DNA from: Spiribacter vilamensis
GTDB lineage: Bacteria > Pseudomonadota > Gammaproteobacteria > Nitrococcales > Nitrococcaceae
Assembly: GCF_004217415.1 (NCBI RefSeq)
Contig: NZ_SHLI01000001.1
Coordinates: 496,001 to 560,000, forward strand
Direction: 5' to 3'
DNA length: 64,000 nt
Shown: one piece after another, positions 1 to 9,425 of the stretch
Position numbering within the stretch: position 1 is the stretch's first letter
Layout of the letters: each line of letters begins with the position of its first letter
Made by a program: the position numbers and the translations under genes
Notes under the pieces: model-generated
Databases searched by the model: none
Told to the model about the DNA's origin: nothing
Seen by the model: the letters and a program-made list of their open reading frames with translations, nothing else

Positions 1-312
1 CCAGCGGTTGTAGGCCCAGTTGCCGCACTGGAACAGCCCCGGCAGGGCAAGCACCCGCGCCAGCCAGCGGAAACCGCCGCCGGCCCGATGCCAGTAGCCC
101 AGCGACGCGCTCAGGCCCACGTGCATGCGCTGGCCGTCATGAAAGTGCAGGTGGGCCATCATGTCCCCCAGCTGATAGCCGGTCGGTGGGCGAAAGCCGG
201 GCTGACTGATGTCCACCAGGTCGATCTGGGGCGCCAGGCGCGGACGCAGATGGTCAATCTCGCGGCGGCACATGCCGCAGCTGCCGTCGTAGTAGAGCGT
301 GGGCTGTGTCAT
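1..312 (-). CDS. DUF393 (DCC family) thiol-disulfide oxidoreductase-like protein, partial
   Basis: Only the N-terminal 104 codons lie in the window; the C-terminus runs off the left edge. The protein begins MTQPTLYYDGSCGMCRREI, the DGxCxxC signature of the DUF393/DCC family, whose members are small thioredoxin-like proteins of poorly known role. A hydrophobic and Trp/Tyr-rich segment follows, with another Cys (FQCGNW) near residue 97. The ATG lies 4 bp after the recD stop on the same strand, so it is probably cotranscribed with recCBD. Family assignment is solid from the motif; function is unknown. Confidence 0.85.
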   Translation of the reverse strand, partial: MTQPTLYYDGSCGMCRREIDHLRPRLAPQIDLVDISQPGFRPPTGYQLGDMMAHLHFHDGQRMHVGLSASLGYWHRAGGGFRWLARVLALPGLFQCGNWAYNRW

Positions 313-316
313 CTAC

Positions 317-2233
317 TCATTGTGCCTGCGGATGGGCAATCACGGCACCCGTCCGGGCGCGGGTGACCGCGGTGTAGAGCAGCTCGGGCCGTGTCCGGCC
401 GGGCCCGCCCTCGGGCAGCACCACCAGCACATGGTCGAATTCCGAGCCCTGGGATTTGTGCACGGTCATGGCGAAAACGCTCTCGACGGCATCAAGCCGG
501 CTGGGCAGGACCAGGCGAATGCGATGGTCGGGCCATTCAAAGGCTACTCGCAGCCGTGCCCCGGATTCGCCGGGCAGGCGAGTCATCAGACAGGTACCGA
601 TATCCCCGTTCATTAGGCCCAGTTCGTAGTCGTTGCGCGTGATCATTACGGGACGCCCTTCAAACCAGCCACTGGCCCGATCGATCAGCCGGTTTTGTTG
701 CAGCGCTGCGGCAATGCGCTCGTTGAGTCCGCTGACTCCCAGCGGACCGTGGCGGACCGTGGTCAGCACCTGGAAGCGGCTGAATGCCGCCAGCACGCCT
801 CGAGCCCACCGCTCGGTGGCATCGCGGTCATCACCGGCGGGGCGCGTGGTCTGCAATTCGGTGAGATACGCCTGATAGCCCTGACAGGCCGCCCTCGCGA
901 TCCCCGCATCGTTGGCGCCGGCCAGTTCGAGGCGCTGGATATCGGCCGCGTCGCTATCCAGCAGGGCGTTAGCCCGGGCCGAATCGCCGCGTCGAATGGC
1001 CTCGGCCAGCGCCCCGATGCCGCTGTCCGCTCCGAATCGGCGACTGTCGCGCAGTCGAACGATCTGCTGTTGCAAGCGGCTGCCGCCCGCCTGCCAGTCG
1101 GCAATATCATCACCGCTGTTGGCCTTCACCCAGGCAACGGTCTCGGCGGTGTAGTGGGGCTGCTCGGTGCCGGCGCAGAGCTCGCCCAGAACGGCGCCGG
1201 CCTCCACCGATGCCAGCTGGTCCTTGTCCCCGAGCAGTACCAGCCGCGTCTCGGGGCGCAGGGCATCAAGCAGGCGTGCGGTCAGCTCCTGGTCGATCAT
1301 CGAGGCCTCGTCCACCACCACCAGGTCGGCGTGCAGGGGGTTGTCGCGATCATGCCGGAAGCGCCGGCTGCCGGGGCGCGGGCCCAGCAGCCGATGCAGC
1401 GTGCTGACCGATCGCGGAATGGCGTCGCGCACGGCGGACCGCAGCGGCAAGGCATCCACCTCGCCGCTGATCGACTCGCCAAGCCGGGCGGCCGCCTTGC
1501 CGGTGGGGGCAGCCAGCCGAATGCGCAGGGGCTCCTCGGGGTGGGTGTCCATGCGCTCGGCCTGCAGAAGCCCCAGGAGCCGCAGCACGGTTCGCGTCTT
1601 ACCGGTCCCGGGGCCGCCGGTAATCAGCGTGAAGCGCGACCGCGTGGCGAGGGCGCCGGCAACGCGCTGCCAGTCCGGGTGGCGATCGGTGCGCGGGAAA
1701 AGCCCGTCAAGGCGCTCCGTCAGCCCCGGTAGCGCGGGCAGCGTTTCGGCAAGTCGGGCCTCGAGGGTCGAGTGGATGAGTCGTTCATTGGCCCAGTAGC
1801 GGCGCAGATAGAGGGCATTGCCCTGCAGCACCAGCGGGGTGGCGGTGTCACTGTCAACGGCCGTATCGCCCGCATCGCCCGCATTGACCGCCTCGACGCT
1901 GCGCGCGACGGTCAGACGGACGCGCAGGGTATCGAGCGCCAGGGCTCCGAGCCATTCGATGGGCGTCTCGGCGTCGCTGTCGGTGGCGGGGCTTTCGCTC
2001 CAGAGCATTGCCGGTGCCTCGATCAGCTCGTCGAGGCGCAGGCGGGTGTGCCCCGCGCCGACCGTGTAGCTCGCCAGAGCGGCCAGTGCCAGGACCACTT
2101 CGTCGGTCTCTCCACCCTGCTCGGCGAGCAGGGCGGCCAGGGCCAGGTCGGTGGACCGGATCCAGCCATCGTCGAACCAATGGTGGAGCCGCGCCGGCAG
2201 CGTGGTAGCTCGAATGGGTGCTATCTCAGACAT
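317..2233 (-). CDS. recD: Exodeoxyribonuclease V subunit alpha (RecD)
   Basis: RecD is the 5'-3' helicase motor of the RecBCD helicase-nuclease that processes double-strand breaks. The 638-residue protein (E. coli 608) has Walker A GGPGTGKT at about 206-213, a DEAS Walker B near 308, an LLGDKDQLASV motif, and the C-terminal UvrD-like segment MTVHKSQGSEFDHV with a VTRA motif. The N-terminal 200 residues fit the RecB-interacting region. The start MSEIAPIR was chosen because its ATG overlaps the recB stop (ATGTCTGA); a longer upstream reading frame is just the recB C-terminus in another frame. Last of recC-recB-recD. Confidence 0.95.
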   Translation of the reverse strand: MSEIAPIRATTLPARLHHWFDDGWIRSTDLALAALLAEQGGETDEVVLALAALASYTVGAGHTRLRLDELIEAPAMLWSESPATDSDAETPIEWLGALALDTLRVRLTVARSVEAVNAGDAGDTAVDSDTATPLVLQGNALYLRRYWANERLIHSTLEARLAETLPALPGLTERLDGLFPRTDRHPDWQRVAGALATRSRFTLITGGPGTGKTRTVLRLLGLLQAERMDTHPEEPLRIRLAAPTGKAAARLGESISGEVDALPLRSAVRDAIPRSVSTLHRLLGPRPGSRRFRHDRDNPLHADLVVVDEASMIDQELTARLLDALRPETRLVLLGDKDQLASVEAGAVLGELCAGTEQPHYTAETVAWVKANSGDDIADWQAGGSRLQQQIVRLRDSRRFGADSGIGALAEAIRRGDSARANALLDSDAADIQRLELAGANDAGIARAACQGYQAYLTELQTTRPAGDDRDATERWARGVLAAFSRFQVLTTVRHGPLGVSGLNERIAAALQQNRLIDRASGWFEGRPVMITRNDYELGLMNGDIGTCLMTRLPGESGARLRVAFEWPDHRIRLVLPSRLDAVESVFAMTVHKSQGSEFDHVLVVLPEGGPGRTRPELLYTAVTRARTGAVIAHPQAQ

Positions 2234-5200
2234 GCTCGGGCTCCTCGTTGAACAGCGCATCAAGGGATTCCACCAGGGCCCGGTCGGGTCGCTCGGCATG
2301 GATCCCGCGGCCGCTCTGGCTGATGCCGCGCAGGAAAAAGCACACCGCTCCGCCGACATGGATGTCGTAGTCGTAGGCGTCGCCGAGCCGCGCCCGCAGC
2401 AATCGATGGAGCGCCAACAGGTAGAGGGCGTACTGGGCGTCGTAGCGCTTTTCGCGAACGATCTGCTCGAGGGCCTCCGAAGGACGGGCATCGGCGGAGG
2501 GAGGAAGGCGATTGGATTTATAGTCCATGACCCAGTAACGGCCCTCGTGGCAGAAGATCAGGTCGATATAGCCCTTGATCATGCCATTGAGTTCATTCTC
2601 CCCCAGCGCGGGACGGCCAACGCCCCCCAGGGTGTGGCGCTGAATGATCGCGTCGATGCGGCTGGCCCGGACCCGGCCGATGGCCACCAGGAACTCGAGC
2701 TCGGCAACAAACGCTTCTGCATCAAGGGTGCTGAGCCGGACGGGTGCCGCGCCCGGCAAGGGCAGATCGGAGTCGGTGACGGCGGCCAGCCAGTCGCGAA
2801 TGGCGGGCACCCAGGGCCGCCAGCGTTGCCCGCGCAGACCGCGATCGACAATCGCGCTGAAGGCGGGATCGTCCGCGCCCGGAAACTGCCGACTGGCGAG
2901 CGCCTCGAGTTGCGAGTGGATCACGGTGCCAGTGGCCGGGCCGGCCGGGATGGCCGCCAGGGCATCGGTCCTCGAGTCCGGTGGTGCGGCAGGGGCCAGC
3001 GGCGCGTCACGGCTTTCCTCGGCGAGGATGTCCGCCTGAGCGGTGCCGGGGATCGCCGCCCGCGGGCCGTCTTCGACCAGGGCGCTGTAGCTCGCGATCC
3101 ACCATCGCGCCTGGCCCGGGGCAGGGCTGGTGTAGTGGCGAGCAATGGCCATGGCCGGTAGCGGGGCCACCGCGGACGTCGCGGCTGCTGCGGGTACCGA
3201 CGCGGGCTGGATGCGCTCGCGGGTCACTGACTGACTCCGGCGCGCAAGGGCCTCGAGGCAAGGACCCAGATCCATGGGCGTGGCCGCATCGGGCCAGCCG
3301 AGCAGTCGGCCAATCGCGGAGCGTTGCAGGTGAACCGTTCCCGGCCTGGTCTTCGCGCTCTCGCGCACCGGGGCCAGGCCCAGCCAGCAGGCATGGACGG
3401 CGCGGGTGATGGCGACGTAGAGCAGACGCATGTCCTCGGCCTGCTGACGGTCCTGGGCGGCGGCCGTGTCGTCGGGGCCGGCCTCGAAGGCGATCTCGGG
3501 GCCGTCGTCGCCGGTCCGCACGAACGGCGGCTCCGCCCTGGCGCTGCGGTAGCTGCAGACGAACGGCAGGAAAACCAGCGGGTACTCGAGGCCCTTGGAT
3601 TTGTGGATGGTAACCACCTTGATCAGGGCCGCGTCGCTTTCGAGTCGCAGGATACGATCATCGGCGGGGGACTCGCCCCTGTGCTGCATGGCTTCATCCA
3701 GCCATCGGATCAGGCCGCCCGAACCGTCCAGGGTGGCGGCCGCTTCCTGGAGCAGTTCGCTGATCTGCAGCAGGTTGGTCAATGTGCGCTCGCCACTGTC
3801 CTGCATCGCCAGTCGCGACGCCAGGGAGTGATCATGGATAAGCTGGCGTAGCGCGGGCAGGACGCCCTGGCGCTGCCAGCGCTCGCCATAATCCTGGAAC
3901 TGCTCGAGCGCGGCCTCCCAGCGCGCGTCGTCGCTGAACAGGCCATCCAGCGTCGCCCAGTCGTAACCCATGCTGGCGGTGCCTAGCGCGGTGCGTACCC
4001 GGCGCTCGGATTCCGGTGTGGCCATTGCCTGCAGCCAGCGCAGCACATCGCTGGCCTCGGGGGTTTTGAGGACGTTGTCGCGATCCGACAGATAGACCGA
4101 TGCCAGCCCCCGTCGCCGCAGAGCCGCGCGGATCAGCCCGGCCTCCTGGCCGCTGCGGACCAGGATGGCGATATCCGCCGGCTGCACGGCTCGAGGCGCT
4201 CCGCCGTTTTCGAACCGGGCGTCGCCCTCCGCGGCGCGGTCGAGGAGCTGGCGGATCTGCTCGGCACCCACCTCGGCCATCTGCTGGCGATAGACCGGCA
4301 GGGGCAGGCTCTCGTCGGGGGTGTCCTCCTGCTCGAGCTGCCAGAGCGTCATGGCGCTCGCCGGCTGATCGCCGATCCACAGCGTCTCGCTCCGGCCATT
4401 GGCTGCCACCGGCGCGAAATCAATGGCATCGGGATGGAACGGGCCCGGCGTCAATGGAGACTCGCCGAACAGGGTGTTGACCGCCTCCACCATGCCGGTG
4501 CTTGAGCGATAATTGCGGTCGAGCGTGTAGCGCTGTCCGACGGGGACATGCGCCGCCGCGCTCAGGTAGGTTGCCAGGTCTGCGCCGCGAAAGCCGTAGA
4601 TGGCCTGTTTGGGGTCGCCGATGAGGATCAGGCTGGCCGGCGCATCGGCGGGGTAGATGGCTTGCAGGATCCGGTACTGCACCGGATCGGTGTCCTGGAA
4701 CTCGTCCACCAGGGCCACCGGAAACTGCTGACGGATTGTTGCCGCCAGGCGGGCACCGGCATCGGGTTGATCCAGTGCATCGCGCAGGCGCGTCAGCATG
4801 TCGCTGTACCCGAGGACCCCGCGCTGATGCTGTGTGGCCTCGACACGCCGGGCCACCCAACGAACGGCATGGGCGTAGAACGGCCCCGCGGCGCCCGCCA
4901 GCGCGGTCTGCGCGGCCTGCAGCTCGTCGGCAGCCGTTGCAATCGGATGCTCGGCCAGCGCTTCGGGCAGCGTACGCCCGCGGGGGGTGCCGTTGCGCAG
5001 CGTGCTGAGACTGACCTGACCGACATCGATGCCCGGGCGCGGCTGAGCGGGGTTGGCCACCCACTCCGCCAGTGCCGGTTTGAGGGTGCTGGCCCAGGTT
5101 TTGGTGGTGGGCTTGCGGTTGCCCGGTAGACAACCGCTGGTTCGCGCGTCGCCGAGGGCCTGGTCAAAGCCCTCGAGGTCGCTCGCAACCGCCCGTCGAA

Positions 5201-5936
5201 GGGCGTCCACTGCCCGTGCGGCGCGCTCGGCGCCGGGTCTGATTGACGCCATCGGGTCATCGTCGGCCGGAGAGGGCAGGGAATCGCACCGGCTCAGCAG
5301 CGGTTGGAGGTTGGCCGCGAAGCGCTCCACCGAGGGGCGCGGATCCTCGGACTTGCCGCTGAGCATGAACCCCAGGGCGTCGAGCTGCGCCGCGTCGAGG
5401 GGGTAGACGGTCTCACGCCAGTAGTCCTCGATGGCTTCGCGGGTGATCAGGTCGGTATCCTCACTGAGCTCGAGCGCAAACGCATTGCCGGCCTCGAAGG
5501 CATGCTGCTGGAGCATGCGATGGCAGAAGCTGTGGATGGTGTAGATGGCGGCCTCGTCCATCCAGTCGGCTGCCGCGCGCAGGTGATCGGCATGGCGCTG
5601 GCGGATATCGGGATCCGGATAGGCCGCCAGTAGCGCGCCGAGGATGCCGTCGTCCGGGTCCGGGTCGGCCGCGCCGGCAAAGCAGCGAGCGGCGGTGGCC
5701 AGCCGCGCGCGGATCCTGTCACGCAGCTCCCTGGTCGCGTCGCGGGTGAAGGTCATCACCAGGATCTCGGGCGGCAGCATGGGCCGGCGCTCCGGGTCTG
5801 CCGGATCGTGTCCCAGCACCAGACGCAGATAGATCGCGGTCAGTGTGAAGGTCTTGCCGGTACCGGCGCTTGCCTCGATCAGGTGGTGGCCCTCGAGGGG
5901 GGCGGCGAGGACGTCGAGGGGTTGTGGATCAGTCAC
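2226..5936 (-). CDS. recB: Exodeoxyribonuclease V subunit beta (RecB)
   Basis: RecB provides the 3'-5' helicase and the only nuclease domain of RecBCD. The 1236-residue protein (E. coli 1180) has Walker A EASAGTGKT at 21-29, a UvrD motif II LVDEFQDTDPVQY, motif VVTIHKSKGLEYPLVF, and VAITRAVHACW. The C-terminal nuclease domain shows GTVIHSQLEAL, GYIDLIF with its catalytic Asp near 1125, and VMDYKSNRL near 1138, the D-x-K centre of the RecB nuclease family. The start overlaps the recC stop by 4 bases (ATGA), and the stop overlaps recD. All catalytic motifs are present, so it should be active. Confidence 0.97.
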   Translation of the reverse strand: MTDPQPLDVLAAPLEGHHLIEASAGTGKTFTLTAIYLRLVLGHDPADPERRPMLPPEILVMTFTRDATRELRDRIRARLATAARCFAGAADPDPDDGILGALLAAYPDPDIRQRHADHLRAAADWMDEAAIYTIHSFCHRMLQQHAFEAGNAFALELSEDTDLITREAIEDYWRETVYPLDAAQLDALGFMLSGKSEDPRPSVERFAANLQPLLSRCDSLPSPADDDPMASIRPGAERAARAVDALRRAVASDLEGFDQALGDARTSGCLPGNRKPTTKTWASTLKPALAEWVANPAQPRPGIDVGQVSLSTLRNGTPRGRTLPEALAEHPIATAADELQAAQTALAGAAGPFYAHAVRWVARRVEATQHQRGVLGYSDMLTRLRDALDQPDAGARLAATIRQQFPVALVDEFQDTDPVQYRILQAIYPADAPASLILIGDPKQAIYGFRGADLATYLSAAAHVPVGQRYTLDRNYRSSTGMVEAVNTLFGESPLTPGPFHPDAIDFAPVAANGRSETLWIGDQPASAMTLWQLEQEDTPDESLPLPVYRQQMAEVGAEQIRQLLDRAAEGDARFENGGAPRAVQPADIAILVRSGQEAGLIRAALRRRGLASVYLSDRDNVLKTPEASDVLRWLQAMATPESERRVRTALGTASMGYDWATLDGLFSDDARWEAALEQFQDYGERWQRQGVLPALRQLIHDHSLASRLAMQDSGERTLTNLLQISELLQEAAATLDGSGGLIRWLDEAMQHRGESPADDRILRLESDAALIKVVTIHKSKGLEYPLVFLPFVCSYRSARAEPPFVRTGDDGPEIAFEAGPDDTAAAQDRQQAEDMRLLYVAITRAVHACWLGLAPVRESAKTRPGTVHLQRSAIGRLLGWPDAATPMDLGPCLEALARRSQSVTRERIQPASVPAAAATSAVAPLPAMAIARHYTSPAPGQARWWIASYSALVEDGPRAAIPGTAQADILAEESRDAPLAPAAPPDSRTDALAAIPAGPATGTVIHSQLEALASRQFPGADDPAFSAIVDRGLRGQRWRPWVPAIRDWLAAVTDSDLPLPGAAPVRLSTLDAEAFVAELEFLVAIGRVRASRIDAIIQRHTLGGVGRPALGENELNGMIKGYIDLIFCHEGRYWVMDYKSNRLPPSADARPSEALEQIVREKRYDAQYALYLLALHRLLRARLGDAYDYDIHVGGAVCFFLRGISQSGRGIHAERPDRALVESLDALFNEEPEHV

Positions 5937-8900
5937 GACTCATCCTCCCGGGACAATGCATCAATGAGGGGCTGGTAGAGCCGGTTGGCCCAGACAACCA
6001 ATAGGGGGCCGGCGTCGGTACGCGGCTCGAACAGCGAGGCGGCATCGGGAAAGCATCGGCGCAGTGCGCCCTTGCCCGCGAATGTCATCTCGCCGGGCTG
6101 GTGGGTCGAGCCCTCGTAATGCGCTAGCGCCGTTTCGGCGTTGACCGGTTTGCCGCTGGCCTGCCCGAGCAGCGCGAAGACGGTCCGCACCGGTAGCGGC
6201 AGGGGGCGTTCAAGCCCCGCTCGCCAGCCCCGCAGGATGTCATCAAGGGGCCTTGCCGCCGATTCGGGGGCCATGGCCGGGAGTTGATGGGTGGCGTCGT
6301 GAGCGATGATCACGCTGCGGGCATGAAGGCCGGCGGCGTTGATCGCCAGATGCTGCACCCAGTCGGTGAGCAGGCGCGGGTAGTGAGAGCAACCTTTCTT
6401 GACCGTGTCGCCGGCCTTGAGGACCAGTCGCAGTCGCTCACCGTCGTCGAGTCGATAAAGATCGGCAGTCCAGTCTTCGATGATGAAGGCCTGACCATCG
6501 ACATCGCGGTTCAGTCGCAGCTCTTGAGGGGGTTCCGGCTGAGGCCCCCTGGCCCGCCAGGCCTGCCAGCGCCGGGCCGCGCGCAGCGCCTGGGCGACGG
6601 ACTGATCGAGGGCGATCCGGCCCATGCCCGCCACCGGCAACTGGCCGCTGCGCTGCAGTCGCGCCCCGGCGGCGGCGATGGCCGATTGCGGATCGTCGGG
6701 CGGGTTTTGCCGGCGCAGTGGCGCCAGCAAGGCATCCTGAACGCCGTAATGGTCGAGACCGGCGAGCTCGAAAGGCTCGCTATCGGGCGTGGCATCGCGG
6801 GTCTCGTCAAAGCGCAGCTTGAGCCGCTCGCCGGTGAAGTGCCCGGCGCTGTCGCCGAGGAACATTGCCAGATCGCGCAGGCCGAGCGCCTGCGGCGTAT
6901 CCAGCAATGGCGGGGCAAGTACCGGCGACTCGCCAATGGGCCGGGTGTCGCTCTGCCACTCGGTGGCATAGGTGAAATATTCCCCCTCGCCGTTATAGCG
7001 GGTGCTGAAAGGCTGCAGCGGATGGTCGACCGTCAGATGCGGGGCTACCGCCGTGCCACCGTCCCCGGGTTGATCGAGCGTCCAGCCGCGATCGAGGTGG
7101 TCGCGCAGTTGGCTGACCAGTACCGACGGGGGCAGTTCGCTGTCGTCGTGCGGGTTGCGCCCGATCCAGCTGATATGCAGGTGATCGCGGGCGGCGAGTA
7201 GTGCCTCCAGGAACAGATAGCGGTCATCGTCGCGACCGGATCGATCGCCGGGCCGGTACTGCCCGCCGGCAGCCATCAGGTCAAAGTCGACCGGCGGTTT
7301 GGTGCGCGGGTATTCGCCGTCGTTCATACCCAGCAGGCAGACCTGGCGGAACGGGATGCTGCGCATCGGCATCATGGTGCAAATGTTGACCCGCCCGGCG
7401 AGAAATCGCTGGCTGGGGCCCTCGTCTTCCAGCGCCTCGAGCCAGGCATCGCGGGCCACCGACAGCGGGATCGGATCATCGAAGGCAGCCTCGTCACAGG
7501 CGTTCAGCCACTCGGTCATGGCGTCATCGAGCCGCGACTCGAGTGCCAGTTCCTCATTGCCCTGCAGGGTCAGGCAGTCATCGATAAGCGCACTCAGCCG
7601 GTCCGCCCATTCGCCGGGTCGACCGGGCTCGCGCAGCGCCTCGGCATGGTGCTCGAGGGTGTCGAGGAGAGCACGCAGCGGACCCAGCAGTTCGGCATCC
7701 AGGCTGCCCACTTCCGGGTAGGGCTCGATGCCCTGCCAGGCGTCACCGGCCCCCACGGCATAGCCCAGCAGCATGCGCCGCAGCCCGAATCGCCAGCTGT
7801 TCTGCTCGAAACCGCGGGCGAGATCGAGGGACTCGCGACGCTCGGCATCCAGTCCCCAGCGCACGCCGGCCTCGCGGCACCATTCACGCAGGATGACCAG
7901 GTCCTCCTCGCCAAGCCCGAAGCGCTGCCGAAATGCCGGTACATCGAGCAGGTCGAGCACCTCGCCCAGGGTGAGTCGTGCATTGGGCAGGTCGGTGAGT
8001 CGTTCGATGGCCGTGGCCACCGGTGCCTCGCTGCGCGTGTGACGATCGCCGATGGTGTAGGGAATATAGCGGCGGTCGTAGCGGTCGAGTCGGCCGAATA
8101 CCGCCTCGACGGCCGGGGCATAGGTGTCGATATCGGGCACCATCACGATGATATCCCGCGGCCGCAGCGGCCGATCGGTGCGCGCGGCGCGCTCGAAGGC
8201 GTCCAGCAGCCGATCATGGAGGACTTCCACCTCGCGCTGCCGACTGTGGGCGCGGTGAAAGCGAATCGAGTCGTCCGCGGTCAGCAATCGCTCGTCACCG
8301 GGCGAGGGCAGGGGGGTGAGGTCGAAGATATCCTGCTGGATCTGCTCGAGAAGCGGATAGTCGCCAATGGATGCCGTTGACGGGATCGGTGGCTCGAAGG
8401 CGTCGATGGTCTGGAACCAGTCGCGATATCGCTCGGGTTGGTCGATTTCGTTGAGGAGCGCGATGAAGTCGCGGCCCTGCTTGCCCCATGCCGCGAGCAG
8501 CGGCTGTCCCGGCGTACCGAAGTGGCGTTGATGGCGGCGCTGATCGAGCTTGAGCAGGTCACGGTCCTCGACCAGATCGGCCCAGAAATAGCCCGACGGG
8601 TTCTGCACGAGCTGCAGGATCTGGCAATGCCGGGACAGGGCATGCAAGGCATCGAGGACCGGGCGCGGCATCGAGGTGACACCAAACACGGTCAGGCGCC
8701 GCGGCAGCGATGGCCATTCGCCCGGTTCGGCGTCGTCCAGCGCGGCGATTAACTGCGCCTGAATGGCCGGCCGCGAGAGGGCCTCGGCACCGGCGCCGAT
8801 GTCGGCGTGGATGGCCCGCCACAGCTGCGCCTGCCATTGCAGGGCGGCATCCATTGGCGTGGTCTGCCCGCGTCCGTCGCGCAGGACGTCGTTGCCGGCG

Positions 8901-9400
8901 AGCCAGTCGGTCAACCAGTCCGGCCGATAGACCTGGTACTGGTCGTAGAGATCCGCAAGCCGCCGAGCGAGCTGGTGGCGCTTGCGCGGGTCGGGATCAT
9001 CGCCCAGGTAGTGACCCAGGGCGGCAAATGTCTGCGGGTGGGCCTGCAGCTGATCGGGGATGAGTCGATAGATCCGCCACTGCAGGCGGGTCTTTTCGAA
9101 TGGCGACGTCTCCGGGATTCGGCTGGGGCCGAGCACGGTGCGGCAGGCCTGCCAGAGGAATGACTGGGGCAGCAGAAAACGCTGGGCAGCGGCGATGCCC
9201 ACGCCGCCCCCGGTGGTGTCGGTGGACGCGGCGAAGGCATGCTTGAGCCACTGCGCCATGCCATTCGACTGCACCAGAAAGGTTTCCGTCTCGAGCGGCG
9301 CGGGAGGATTCGCCTGCAGGTGACTGACGATCAGATCGCGCAGCGTTTCGAGTCGGTTACCGTGGATGGCCGCCAACCCCGGCGTGAATGTCTCTGTCAT
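5933..9400 (-). CDS. recC: Exodeoxyribonuclease V subunit gamma (RecC)
   Basis: RecC is the scaffold of RecBCD and reads Chi in the 3' strand through an inactivated helicase fold. The 1155-residue protein (E. coli 1122) opens with FLVQSNGMAQWLKHAFA, a diagnostic RecC segment, and later has SLPRRLTVFGVTSMPRPVLDAL, MVPDIDTYAPAVEAVFG and MMPMRSIPFRQVCLLGMNDGEYPR, all typical. The ATG is 25 bp downstream of the stop of the membrane hybrid kinase on the same strand, so recCBD may be partly read from the signalling operon. There is no obvious terminator in the gap. Confidence 0.96.
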   Translation of the reverse strand: MTETFTPGLAAIHGNRLETLRDLIVSHLQANPPAPLETETFLVQSNGMAQWLKHAFAASTDTTGGGVGIAAAQRFLLPQSFLWQACRTVLGPSRIPETSPFEKTRLQWRIYRLIPDQLQAHPQTFAALGHYLGDDPDPRKRHQLARRLADLYDQYQVYRPDWLTDWLAGNDVLRDGRGQTTPMDAALQWQAQLWRAIHADIGAGAEALSRPAIQAQLIAALDDAEPGEWPSLPRRLTVFGVTSMPRPVLDALHALSRHCQILQLVQNPSGYFWADLVEDRDLLKLDQRRHQRHFGTPGQPLLAAWGKQGRDFIALLNEIDQPERYRDWFQTIDAFEPPIPSTASIGDYPLLEQIQQDIFDLTPLPSPGDERLLTADDSIRFHRAHSRQREVEVLHDRLLDAFERAARTDRPLRPRDIIVMVPDIDTYAPAVEAVFGRLDRYDRRYIPYTIGDRHTRSEAPVATAIERLTDLPNARLTLGEVLDLLDVPAFRQRFGLGEEDLVILREWCREAGVRWGLDAERRESLDLARGFEQNSWRFGLRRMLLGYAVGAGDAWQGIEPYPEVGSLDAELLGPLRALLDTLEHHAEALREPGRPGEWADRLSALIDDCLTLQGNEELALESRLDDAMTEWLNACDEAAFDDPIPLSVARDAWLEALEDEGPSQRFLAGRVNICTMMPMRSIPFRQVCLLGMNDGEYPRTKPPVDFDLMAAGGQYRPGDRSGRDDDRYLFLEALLAARDHLHISWIGRNPHDDSELPPSVLVSQLRDHLDRGWTLDQPGDGGTAVAPHLTVDHPLQPFSTRYNGEGEYFTYATEWQSDTRPIGESPVLAPPLLDTPQALGLRDLAMFLGDSAGHFTGERLKLRFDETRDATPDSEPFELAGLDHYGVQDALLAPLRRQNPPDDPQSAIAAAGARLQRSGQLPVAGMGRIALDQSVAQALRAARRWQAWRARGPQPEPPQELRLNRDVDGQAFIIEDWTADLYRLDDGERLRLVLKAGDTVKKGCSHYPRLLTDWVQHLAINAAGLHARSVIIAHDATHQLPAMAPESAARPLDDILRGWRAGLERPLPLPVRTVFALLGQASGKPVNAETALAHYEGSTHQPGEMTFAGKGALRRCFPDAASLFEPRTDAGPLLVVWANRLYQPLIDALSREDES

Positions 9401-9425
9401 GAAAACGCGTTCCCGGCCGATTCAG

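Noticed and set aside
695-1732. Long plus-strand open frame (345 codons) opposite recD
   Set aside because: It is antisense to a certain recD, has low-complexity composition typical of frames opposite GC-rich genes, and shows no motif.
2151-3161. 336-codon plus-strand frame opposite recB/recD
   Set aside because: Antisense shadow of the recB C-terminus with no domain and no ribosome binding site.
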